Of a stretch of DNA of 64,000 nucleotides, positions 25,827 through 36,100 are shown piece by piece (within the stretch, counting starts at the first letter, position 1; each line of letters begins with the position of its first letter). The DNA lies in the NCBI RefSeq assembly GCF_018829635.1, contig NZ_JAHKKG010000009.1:310001-374000 (forward strand), read 5' to 3'. Both the position numbers and the translations under genes were made by a program. The notes under the pieces are model-generated. The model ran no database searches, had not been told where the DNA came from, and saw only the letters and a list, made by a program, of their open reading frames with translations. This stretch comes from Paractinoplanes bogorensis (GTDB lineage Bacteria > Actinomycetota > Actinomycetes > Mycobacteriales > Micromonosporaceae).

Positions 25827-26627
25827 GTGGGCCTGAGTGCCGCGTTTTTCGACCTCGACAAGACGGTCATCGCCAAGTCCAGCGCGCTGGCCTTCGGTCG
25901 GCCGTTCTATCGTGACGGCCTGATCAGTCGCCGTGACATGGTCAAATCCGCTTACGCACAGCTGATGTTCCGGCTCGGCGGCGGCTCGGACGAGCAGGCG
26001 ATGGCCCGCACCCGCGACTATCTGGCTGCTCTCTGTAAGGGCTGGCGGGTCGAGCAGGTGCAGCAGATCGTCGCCGAGACCCTCGACGAGCTGATCAACC
26101 CGTACGTCTACGCCGAGGCCGCGACGCTGATCGCCGAGCACCAGGCCGCCGGGCGCGACGTCGTGCTGGTCTCTGCCTCGGGCGACGAGATGGTCCGTCC
26201 GATCGGCGCGCTGCTCGGCATCACCGACATCATCGCCACCCGGATGAGCATCGTGGACGGACGCTACAGCGGCGAGGTCGAGTTCTACGCGGCCGGCCCG
26301 AGCAAGGTCGTCGGGGTGCGCGAGCTGGCCGACGCGCGCGGTTACGACCTGCGCGACTGTTACGCGTATTCCGATTCGAGCAGCGATCTGCCCCTGCTCG
26401 AGGCGGTCGGGCATCCCAGCGCGGTCAATCCCGACCGGTCCCTGCGGCGCGCGGCGGTCGAAAATCAGTGGCCCGTCCTCGAGTTCCGGCACCCCATTCC
26501 GCTGGGTCAGCGCCTGCGTGATCGGCCGGCCGTTCCGGTCGCCGCCGCGGCGCTGGGCGTCGGCGTCGGTGCCGCCATCGGTCTGGCCATCTACGCGCGC
26601 CACCGCCGCACCAAGGCGCCCGCCTAA
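25827..26627 (+). CDS. HAD-superfamily (IB, SerB-like) phosphatase with C-terminal membrane helix
   Basis: A 266-residue hydrolase with all HAD motifs: FFDLDKTV (motif I, nucleophile Asp), VLVSASGDEMV (motif II), GPSKVVGVREL (motif III Lys) and AYSDSSSDLPLLEAVG (motif IV). The helical cap between ~25 and 120 is of the HAD-IB type (serine-phosphate-phosphatase-like; CicA/Rv3661 relatives). The C-terminus VPVAAAALGVGVGAAIGLAIY followed by RHRR is one membrane anchor. The substrate is unknown. Its place beside the Tad/Ssd genes matches the mycobacterial order as I recall it. Confidence 0.88.
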   Translation: MGLSAAFFDLDKTVIAKSSALAFGRPFYRDGLISRRDMVKSAYAQLMFRLGGGSDEQAMARTRDYLAALCKGWRVEQVQQIVAETLDELINPYVYAEAATLIAEHQAAGRDVVLVSASGDEMVRPIGALLGITDIIATRMSIVDGRYSGEVEFYAAGPSKVVGVRELADARGYDLRDCYAYSDSSSDLPLLEAVGHPSAVNPDRSLRRAAVENQWPVLEFRHPIPLGQRLRDRPAVPVAAAALGVGVGAAIGLAIYARHRRTKAPA

Positions 26628-27497
26628 GATCAAGATCAAATTCCCGATTTCGTACGGACCTGAATTGTTCGCGCGATTGGGGACGGCCTGGTCGCCTGCC
26701 TACGCTCCTCAGCCACTGCCGGGTGGGCCCGGCCCAAGACGTGGGCGCCTTCCCGATGGGAACGATGCGTGTCTCTGCTCATTGCTCAGGGTCATCGCGC
26801 CCGTATGCGCAAGGCCAATGAGCTGCACGAATGGCTTTGGTCTGACTAATGCGGTAAGCCCATTTTGCCAGGCTGAAGCTCTGGCGATCATGCCTCCGCC
26901 GGGGTAGAAAGAACTGGCGAGGATCTAAGCCGACGGCCGGGTTTCCGGCCCGAAAGTGACGGGCCTCGTGCACGGCCACCGGGAACCCACGCGCGATCAG
27001 CCACGGCAGGCACGTTGCGACGGGACCGCGGCCCCCTGGGCTCTCATTGAAGGAGCCGCGAGGCCTGTGGACTGTCGACAACGACCCAGGTGCACGCTTG
27101 ATAACCCGGTCCGGACGCGCAGCAGCCGGCGCCCCTTCGTGGGACGCCGGCTCTAATCTTTCCGACGACCGTTCAACCCCGACGCCATACGGGACAACGG
27201 TGCCGACTCCGCACGAGCGAGCGGCAACACAAGCCCGTACGGGAACGCTGTACGAGCGGCGACAGCTCGAGCCCGTACGGGAAACGTTTGGCGCTGCAGG
27301 AGTGGCGACGGCTCACGGCCGTACGGGAAACGGGTTGGCGTTGCAGGAGCGGCGACGACTCACGGCCGTACGGGAAACGGGTTGGCGTTGCAGGAGCGGC
27401 GACGACTCACGGCCGTACGGGAAACGGGTTGGCGTTGCAGGAGCGGCGACGACTCACGGCCGTACGGGAAACCGGTCTTGACTTTGATCTGAGGTAG
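26628..27497. other. 870-bp gene-free island with imperfect inverted ends and 47-bp repeats
   Basis: It fills exactly the space between the stops of the HAD gene and the convergent PH-domain gene. The left end (CTAAGATCAAGATCAAATTC) and the reverse complement of the right end (CTCAGATCAAAGTCAAGACC) are similar, and both continue into TTCCCG...GTACGG. The left half (26640-26940) is visibly poorer in GC than the surroundings and contains only short frames without recognisable homology (for example a minus-strand frame at 26779-27081). The right part is a tandem repeat. It looks like a decayed inserted element or a structured non-coding region; I cannot identify it. Confidence 0.5.
27237..27480. 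repeat. 47-bp tandem repeat array
   Basis: GTACGGGAAAC boxes lie at 27237, 27275, 27321, 27368, 27415 and 27462. The last four are spaced exactly 47 bp apart with identical units (GTACGGGAAACGGGTTGGCG then TTGCAGGAGCGGCGACGACT and CACGGCC). The first two units are degenerate. Each junction contains the palindrome CCGTACGG. There are no unique spacers, so it is not a CRISPR array. Confidence 0.9.
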
Positions 27498-27971
27498 TCA
27501 GCTGTTCTGCGCGGCCAGGTGGCGCGTGCGCAGCTCGTGGTAGACGGCGCGGAAGAGCTTGGGGCGGGCGTGGAAGTCGACGCCCTGGGCCCAGAGTTCG
27601 GTGTTGACGGTCGAGCCGTCGCGGCGCTCGATCAGCACGGTCAGGCCGCTCGGGATCTTGTAGGGGCCCAGCTTGTGGGCGGCCTCGTGCAGGTGGACGT
27701 GGGCGATGTCGTCCCAGGGGATCGTGCGCGAGCGCAACAGACCGTGGATGCGCAGGCCGTCGGCCCCGACGTAGGCGCCCATCTGGAGGATCCGGTAGGC
27801 GCCGAGCACCCAGATCACGGCCATCGCGCAGGTCAGCAACCGGACGCCGTGCCAGCCCAGCTCGAACGTCTCGATCGAGCTCCAGGCCAGCAGAGCCAAG
27901 GCGAAGGCTTCCCACCCGATCACGAGCCAGCGGCCGGCACCGGGCGTGTAGGGGCGCTCCCAGGTCTCCAC
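27498..27971 (-). CDS. Two-helix membrane protein with bacterial PH domain
   Basis: A 157-residue protein: two N-terminal membrane helices (WLVIGWEAFALALLAWSSI and GVRLLTCAMAVIWVLGAY) followed by a PH-like beta domain (GAYVGADGLRIHGLLRSRTI, then PWDDIAHVHLHEAAHKLGPYK). The pattern 'new/ancient coordinate-style' loop IPWDDIAHV is typical of bPH_6-like domains. Function unknown. Start ATG 27971. It converges on the HAD gene across the repeat island. Confidence 0.78.
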   Translation of the reverse strand: METWERPYTPGAGRWLVIGWEAFALALLAWSSIETFELGWHGVRLLTCAMAVIWVLGAYRILQMGAYVGADGLRIHGLLRSRTIPWDDIAHVHLHEAAHKLGPYKIPSGLTVLIERRDGSTVNTELWAQGVDFHARPKLFRAVYHELRTRHLAAQNS

Positions 27972-28039
27972 GCCTTCGAGTCTAGAAGCCGCTGGTCATC
28001 GCCTCGGCTGTTCGCACAGACGCACAGTTCAATGATTGG

Positions 28040-28771
28040 TCATACGGTCGCCAGCACATTGTCACCGATGGCGGTGATCTCGTCGGCGGCGATGATCACG
28101 GCCGAAGCGTAGTGCCGCAGCCAGGAGCGCAGGCCATCGGGTGTGCCGGTGGCATAGGCGCCCGCCGAGCCGACGTACTCGGGCTCGCGGCTCTGATGCC
28201 CGACCTCGACCGCCACCAAACCCCGGGGATCGAATCCGCGGCTGATCAACGTCAGCCGGGCGGCGGCGCGGGCCACCACTCCGGCCGGGCCGGCGAACGG
28301 GCGCAGGGTGATCAACTCGGCGTGCACGACCGCGGCGAGCAGGAGCGGAGGCGTACGGTCGTTGCCCGCGACCAGGCCCGCGAGCAGATCCACGCGTTCC
28401 GCCGAGCCGGTGAGCCGGCCCAGGTCGGCCGGCGGCACGACTCCGCGGGCGGCGAGCACGTGGAGCTTGGCCAGCACCTGACGCGGCGCCCGGGGCCAGA
28501 GGTCGACCAGTCCGCCGATTCCCTCGGCCACCCGCAGGGCGCCCTGGACGACCGGATCGGTGACGGTTCCACCGCGTACGTCATCAAGGTCGTAGACGCT
28601 GCCCTCGAGCGCGGCACTGGACACGGCCGCGCGCAGGCTGGCCTCGGCCGCCACCTGACCGCCGTGCCGGCGCAGCGCGCGGTGCCGCATCGCCGCGTCG
28701 ACGCGTTCGCGGGCCTCGGCCAGGGCAGGAGCTACATCGGCAAGATCGAGAAGTGGGGCTAGTGGATCCAC
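28040..28771 (-). CDS. Fic-like protein with degenerate active site
   Basis: A 243-residue all-helical protein resembling Fic (AMPylase) proteins. Near residue 52 it has SSAALEGS, which matches the Fic inhibitory motif SxxxE(G/N). At ~150-168 comes HAELITLRPFAGPAGVVAR, the position of the catalytic loop HPFxDGNGRxxR. Here the catalytic His is Arg, and the Asp, Asn and first Arg are Gly, Ala and Val, so AMP transfer is unlikely. GTG 28771 is chosen because the conserved helix starts there; earlier starts give a Cys-rich unlike stretch. It diverges from acsA, with 213 bp between. A regulatory or scaffold role is inference. Confidence 0.65.
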   Translation of the reverse strand: MDPLAPLLDLADVAPALAEARERVDAAMRHRALRRHGGQVAAEASLRAAVSSAALEGSVYDLDDVRGGTVTDPVVQGALRVAEGIGGLVDLWPRAPRQVLAKLHVLAARGVVPPADLGRLTGSAERVDLLAGLVAGNDRTPPLLLAAVVHAELITLRPFAGPAGVVARAAARLTLISRGFDPRGLVAVEVGHQSREPEYVGSAGAYATGTPDGLRSWLRHYASAVIIAADEITAIGDNVLATV

Positions 28772-28918
28772 CGGAACACCGTAGCCGGTAAACCCATCGA
28801 AACATGGGCTGCACAAACGGGCTCAGAACTGGCAAGATTCGCGCAGTATCGAGCAGCGAATGGTCATCCGGCGCGCGAGCCAGGCGTTCTGGCGCACTGA
28901 GCCGCACAACCCTCGCCG

Positions 28919-28928
28919 CTATCCACAA
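28919..28928. promoter_or_regulatory. DnaA-box-like motif in the Fic/acsA divergent region
   Basis: CTATCCACAA differs from TTATCCACA by one base. It lies ~60 bp upstream of acsA between divergent genes. It belongs to a set of similar motifs elsewhere in the window; function not shown. Confidence 0.3.
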
Positions 28929-28984
28929 GCGCAACTAGTGTGCAACGAAGAAGCCCGGGTCAGCAGTGAAGAGGAGCCGCTCTC

Positions 28985-30985
<2,001 letters not shown>

Positions 30986-30997
30986 CCTTCCTACCCC

Positions 30998-31027
30998 TGC
31001 GGCGTCCGGCATCCGCCGGACGCCGCA
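30998..31027 (+). terminator. acsA terminator hairpin
   Basis: Perfect 12-bp stem TGCGGCGTCCGG/CCGGACGCCGCA with a six-base loop, 12 bp after the acsA stop. No U-tract. Confidence 0.7.
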
Positions 31028-31095
31028 CCCCCGTGCGGGACGTGAAACAGCTACGCTTTGCGCCGCGGTCCGCACGTCGCTCACGGGGGTAAGTC

Positions 31096-31590
31096 ATGCT
31101 CAGGTCTACGGCCGGCGCCTTGATGGTGGCGTTGCTGCTGGTCGGTGGCTGTTCGCGGTCATCGGACGAGACTCCGGCCGCGGCTCCGGTGGCGGCCGCT
31201 CCGGTGGCCTCGGGTGCCGTGCCCTCGGCGCCGGGTGCCGTCGCCCCGACCGACCTTCCTGCGCCCGACTGGACTGTTCCGCCGGGGCAGCCGGTCGACA
31301 GCGACAGCTCTCCCCTGCCACCGCCGACCCGCGCGCCGGGCGTCAAGGCACCCAACCCGGCGGATCTGCGCGTCGGCTGGCTCACCGCGACCGTCACCAA
31401 GGGCGGCTCCGGCCCCTGCTACGGCGTCACGGCCGAAGACGGCGTGGCCTGGTCGCTCTACTCCAAGAAGTCGGTGCCCCTGGCCAAGGGCGACCACGTG
31501 AAGGCGCGGATCACGCCGGGCAAGACGCCGGTCGACTGCGGTTCGGGCAAGCCCGCCACGCTCGTACGGGTATTGATCGGCAAGGACTGA
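31096..31590 (+). CDS. Small putative lipoprotein
   Basis: A 164-residue exported protein: MLRSTAGALMVALLLVGGC signal with lipobox LVGGC, an Ala/Pro-rich linker (~25-85), and a C-terminal domain LRVGWLTATVTKGGSGPCYGVTAEDGVAWSLYSKK...DHVKARITPGK with two Cys (GPCYG, VDCGSG) that could pair. The end domain looks like a small beta-barrel of unknown role. Monocistronic between acsA and the hydrolase. Confidence 0.8.
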   Translation: MLRSTAGALMVALLLVGGCSRSSDETPAAAPVAAAPVASGAVPSAPGAVAPTDLPAPDWTVPPGQPVDSDSSPLPPPTRAPGVKAPNPADLRVGWLTATVTKGGSGPCYGVTAEDGVAWSLYSKKSVPLAKGDHVKARITPGKTPVDCGSGKPATLVRVLIGKD

Positions 31591-31683
31591 ATTTCGTCCC
31601 GGTTACCTCCGTCACGCGTCCGTCGTCCGTTGGTTGCGGCGGCCACGCGCTCACGTTCGACCACAGCGCCTACGCTTGAGCCC

Positions 31684-32607
31684 ATGGGTGGTCGGGTGGA
31701 CGAGTCGTGCGTGCTGGTGGACGGACCCTGGACCCATCGTTTCGTCGGCGCCAACGGCAGCCGGTTCCACGTCGTCGAGGCCGGCGCCGGCCCACTGGTG
31801 CTGTTCCTGCACGGCTTCCCGGAACACTGGTGGGCCTGGCACGACATCCTCCCCCGCATCGCCGACTCGGGCTTCCGGGCCGTGGCGGTCGACCTGCGGG
31901 GCTACGGCGCGAGCGACAAGCCCCCGCGCGGCTACGACGGCTACACGATGGCGGCCGACATCACCGGTCTCATCCGGGCGCTCGGCGAACGGAACGCCAC
32001 GATCGTCGGGGCGGGCGCCGGCGGCATGATCGGCTGGGCCGCTGCCGCCTTCCATCCCAAGCTGGTCAACCGGCTCGTCGTGCTCGGCGCGGCCCACCCG
32101 CTGCGTTTGCGGGCGGCGCTGTTCGCAGACCCGCGCGGCCAGTTCACCGCGTCCTCGTCCGCGTTGCGCTTCCAGGTGCCGCGCTACGAGCACGTGCTCA
32201 CCCGTGACGACGCGGCGATGGTAGGCGAGCTGATGACCCGCTGGTCCGGTCCTCAATGGAAAGAAACCCCGGAGTTCGCGGCGTACGTCGCCAAATGCCG
32301 TGAGGCCATGCAGATCCCGCAGGCGGCGTTCTGCGCGCTCGAGGCGTACCGCTGGGTGTTCCGCAGTGCCCTCCGGCTGCAGGGTTACCGCTTCGTCAAG
32401 CTGATGCAGAAACCACTCATCACCCCGACACTGCAACTGCACGGCGGGCTCGACACGGCGACCCTGCCGCGCACGGCCCAAGGCTCAGGGCGTTACGTCC
32501 TTGCGCCGTACGAATGGCGGCTGCTCCCCGGGGCCGGGCACTTCCTGCATCAGGAGGCCGGCGACGTGGTCACCGGTGAAGTGTTGCGCTGGCTGAAGTC
32601 GAACTAA
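31684..32607 (+). CDS. Alpha/beta hydrolase (epoxide-hydrolase-like) lacking the usual nucleophile
   Basis: A 307-residue alpha/beta-hydrolase. The oxyanion segment LFLHGFPEHWWAWHDILP and VDLRGYGASDKPP are typical of epoxide hydrolases/dehalogenases. The C-terminal His is in GAGHFLHQE and an Asp in LHGGLDTATL. At the nucleophile elbow, however, where GHDWGG is expected, it reads GAGAGG (residues ~109-114), with Gly in place of Asp/Ser. Either it is inactive, or it uses another chemistry. TACGCT seven bases before ATG 31684 suggests a leaderless transcript. Its TAA stop lies at the left end of the MITE-like element. Confidence 0.8.
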   Translation: MGGRVDESCVLVDGPWTHRFVGANGSRFHVVEAGAGPLVLFLHGFPEHWWAWHDILPRIADSGFRAVAVDLRGYGASDKPPRGYDGYTMAADITGLIRALGERNATIVGAGAGGMIGWAAAAFHPKLVNRLVVLGAAHPLRLRAALFADPRGQFTASSSALRFQVPRYEHVLTRDDAAMVGELMTRWSGPQWKETPEFAAYVAKCREAMQIPQAAFCALEAYRWVFRSALRLQGYRFVKLMQKPLITPTLQLHGGLDTATLPRTAQGSGRYVLAPYEWRLLPGAGHFLHQEAGDVVTGEVLRWLKSN

Positions 32608-32770
32608 GGCCTGTTTCATAACTGGGGTGGGAGTGAGGCGGGGTCCAAATTTCGTCTGGTGGTGGCCCGTGGAAGTCCGGCTCCCGGTGTTGGAACCGGG
32701 CTTTCGCGGGACGCCGCCAGGCGGGATCTGGGCCCCTCCGCAGCCCCGCCTCAGTTATGAAACAGGCCTT
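32606..32770. mobile_element. MITE-like element with perfect 19-bp terminal inverted repeats
   Basis: AAGGCCTGTTTCATAACTG (32606-32624) is the exact reverse complement of 32752-32770. A further inverted pair TGAGGCGGGG/CCCCGCCTCA extends the symmetry with a short offset. The element is ~165 bp and has no transposase. The flanks CTAA and TTAA fit a TTAA-type target with one change. It sits between two convergent genes, and its ends supply or touch both TAA stops. GGCCTGTTTCA termini resemble those of some IS5-group elements (recalled, not checked). Confidence 0.8.
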
Positions 32771-33131
32771 AAATCCGCTGCTCATTGAGGTCGCTGACCT
32801 CGTGCAGCGGGGCCCAGCCCTGGTAGACGCCGAAGTCGAACTCCTCGAGCCCCAGCTGACGGGCGATCGGGGCGCGGCCGCCGGTGTACTCCACCCGCAG
32901 CCATGCGTCGGCCTCGGCCAGCACGATGAACGTGGCGCCACGCCAGGTGCAGGTCGTGCGGACATAGACCAGTTCGTCGTACTCCTCAGGGGTCAGCACC
33001 CGCACGAACCGGCCCGGACGCACCTCGTCGAAGCCGTCGGCCGCGTCGCCGCGATAGATCCGCACGTTGTCACCGTCGGGGGCAGCGTCATACTCCTGGC
33101 CCTGCCACGCGACCACGTAGCCGTCCCGCAT
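32769..33131 (-). CDS. Hypothetical protein, ESX-locus
   Basis: A ~120-residue beta-rich protein: RDGYVVAWQGQEYDAAPDGD, VRIYRGDAADGFDEVRPGRF, YVRTTCTWRGATFIVLAEAD, VYQGWAPLHEVSDLNEQRI. No signal peptide or membrane segment. ATG 33131 shares its A with the TGA of the SseB-domain gene (a GTG one codon earlier is possible), so the two are coupled and probably act together. Family not recognised. The TAA stop overlaps the right end of the MITE-like element. Confidence 0.7.
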   Translation of the reverse strand: MRDGYVVAWQGQEYDAAPDGDNVRIYRGDAADGFDEVRPGRFVRVLTPEEYDELVYVRTTCTWRGATFIVLAEADAWLRVEYTGGRAPIARQLGLEEFDFGVYQGWAPLHEVSDLNEQRI

Positions 33132-36100
33132 CACTGCTCACCCACCCGGCGCCACAGCGGACCGTCGTTGTCGAAGATCGCCACCATGCGCTCGCTGCCG
33201 TCAGCGTCGATACGCCACAGCTGCGCGCCGTGCGGCAGCCGCACACTGTCCACCTTGAACTCGGCGATGACGTCACGACCCTCACCGGGCGCGAAACCGT
33301 TGCCCCGGAACGGCGACCGCTCGATCACCCAGCCGTCCATCGCCTTCAACGCCTGCTCGTTCTGACCGCCGTACGGGATCCGGTAAAGGCTCGGACGGTA
33401 GGCCGGCCAGCGCAGCACGTACGCCTCCTTGGCGTCCGTCTGGTGCGGCGAGCTGTCATAGGTCAGGCCCAGCGCACCGAGCAGCTCGGCGGGCGTCCGC
33501 AGATGCTCGACCTCGGTGGCCCGGTGCACGAACCCGGCGACCCGGTCGTACCCGCGCTCGAGGTAGTAGTCGACCTGATCGGGCGGCAGCGTCTTCTGCA
33601 TGACCGTGGCGTGTTGCTTGTCGTCGCTGGCCGGCTCGGGCGCGGGCACTGGCTCGACGTCCTCGAGCGGGCCGTCCTGGTCGTTACCCAGGCCCGACTC
33701 GGCGGCCCAGCTGGCCAGCGCGATGACCTGCGGGCCGGGGTACTTGGCGCCGATCGGGCCGTCCGGGTTGACCGCGAACGACCAGGCCGGATCCGGCCAG
33801 TTACGGATGAGCTCGACGAACCGGACGCCGACCGTACGGGTCGGCTCGTCGAAGTGCTCGGCCAGCCTGTCCTTGCTCGTGAAGACGACCAGATAGGTCT
33901 CGCCGTCGGTCTGCTCGGTGCGGAACGCGAAGCCGGACTCACCGGGAGCGCTGCCCGGCCGGGAGTGGTTCGCGACCGGGACCAGCACGGTGGAGAGGAG
34001 CAGGGTGGAGAGGAAGGAGTCGGTGTTGTGCGACTCGGCGGCGTCGAAGAGGTCCTGCTCGACCTCGTTGGCCGGGTGGAACTGCACCGCGGGGGTGCTC
34101 GGCATCGCGGGGGCGGGCGCATCCAACGGCGGCTGCGCGCCGAGCCGGGCCGGGCGGTCGCTGCCGGGCGAACCGGGGATGACCGGCGGGGCCATCGGCT
34201 GGCTCGGCTGGTTGGCCGGGTTCGTCTGGAACGCCGGGAACGAGGTCATACCGGGGCGCTCGGCGGCCGACGCGGCCTGCCGGCGGGGCAGCGGGGTGCC
34301 GAAGCCCGGGCTCGGCTCGCTCGGCATTCCGGGAGCGGACATGCCGGACTGGCGCTCGGTGGGAGCGCTCGGTGGAGCCGGCGCGGCCTGCGGAGCCGGC
34401 GGGGCCGAGATGGGGGGCATGGCGGCCGCGGGGGTGCGCTGAGCGGCCGCGGCCTGCGGTGAAGCCGGGCCCTGTGGGAAGCCGCCGCCACTGGTGGGCT
34501 GACGACCCTCGGCGGGCTGGCGGCGCGGCAGGTCGGTCAGCGCACTCGGAGCACGCGGGGTCGAGGTGGGCGCCGACGATTCCCAGCTCGGGTTGAACGG
34601 GGTCTCGTCGGGGTTGTGCGGCGCGAAACCCTCGGGGGCCGGCGGGGTCTGCGCCATGGGGGTGCGGACCGGGAGCGGGGCGTTGGCGTCCGGCAGCGGG
34701 CCGCGCGGGTCGTCGCCGGTGGGCGACGGGCGGCCCATCGGCGGCAGGGGCGGTGGCTGGTAGGCGGGCGGCACCACGGCCGGGCCCGCGGACGAGGGCG
34801 CCGCGGGCGGTGCCGACATAGGCGCCGACATGGGCGCTGCGGACGGGCCCGAGCCGAAGCCGGACATGGGTGCAGCCGACGCCGGGCCGGGCGCGGCGCT
34901 CGGCGTGCGGGCGGGAAGTCCGCTCGGCAGGACGGTGCTGGGCGTCCGGACCGGGAGGCCGCCGGGGCCGATCGACTCGGGCGTTGCCGACTGGCCGTCC
35001 GCCGACGGGTTGGGCGAAGCCGGGCTTGGTGCTGCTGGGCTTGGTGCTGCCGGCTGGCCGTAGGCCGAGGGTGCGCTCGCGGGGCGGCCGTACGCGGGCG
35101 GAGCGCTCGCCGGAGACGCGCTCGAAGGCTGGCCGTACGCGGGTGGGGCGCTCGCAGGCTCGCCGTAGGCCGGGGGGGCACTCGCTGGGCGGCCATAAGG
35201 CGATGGGGCAGCGGGCGAGCGATTCTCCGCGGGCGGGGCGCTGGCCGGACGACCGTAGGCCGCTGGAGCGTCGGGCTGGCTGCTAGCAGGGCGACCGTAA
35301 GCCGCAGGCACGTCGGGCGGGCCACCGGCCGGGCGACCGTAAGCCGCAGGCACGTCGGGCGGGCCACCGGCCGGGCGACCGTAAGCCGCAGGCACGTCGG
35401 GCGGGCCACCGGCCGGGCGACCGTAAGCCGCGGGTGCGTCGGGCTGCCCACTGGTCGGGCGGCCATAAGCAGCAGGGGCCTCGGCCGGGCGACTATAAGG
35501 GGACGTTGCGGGCGGCGTGTTCGACGGCTGCCCATAGGCCGGAGGAGCGCTTGCCGGCTGGCCGTACGCCGGAGGGGCACTCGCCGGCTGACCGTAGGCC
35601 GGCGGGGCACTGGCCGGGCGCCCGTAGGCGGGTGGCGCGCTGGCCGGGGCAGTGGGTGCCGACTGGCCGAAGCCGGCCGCAGGCGTACGCGTCGGCAGGC
35701 CACCGTTAGCGGCGGCGGCGCGGGCGCCCAACCCGTCAGCGGCGGAGGGCGTGCGCGTCGGGAGGCCACCGGCCGGCTCGCCCGCCGGACCGTAGGCGGG
35801 CGACGGCGCACGGGTGGGAAGGCCACCGGCGGGCGCCTGCTCGGCGGGCTGACCGCGGTCGAGTCCGGGCGTCCGCGTCGGCAGGTCACTGGCGGGCGGC
35901 TGACCCGGGGTCGGGGCGTAGGCGCCGCCGTACGTGTTCGCAGCAGCCTGCCCATAAGCGGCCGGTGCCTGACCGGCGCCCGACGACTGGGCGCCGCCCA
36001 GGGACAGGCCCGGAGCCGACGGCTGGGCCGCGGCCGACATCTGACCAACGCTGGACGGCTGGCCGTAGGTGGCCGCCGGATATTGCGGATAGGAGCCGGT

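Noticed and set aside
26779..27081. A 100-codon minus-strand frame in the low-GC island
   Set aside because: No recognisable domain, no ribosome site, and unclear third-position bias. A plus-strand frame ending near 26845 is equally plausible, so neither is called.
27237..27480. 47-bp repeats as a CRISPR array
   Set aside because: Units are directly adjacent with no unique spacers, and no cas genes are in the window.
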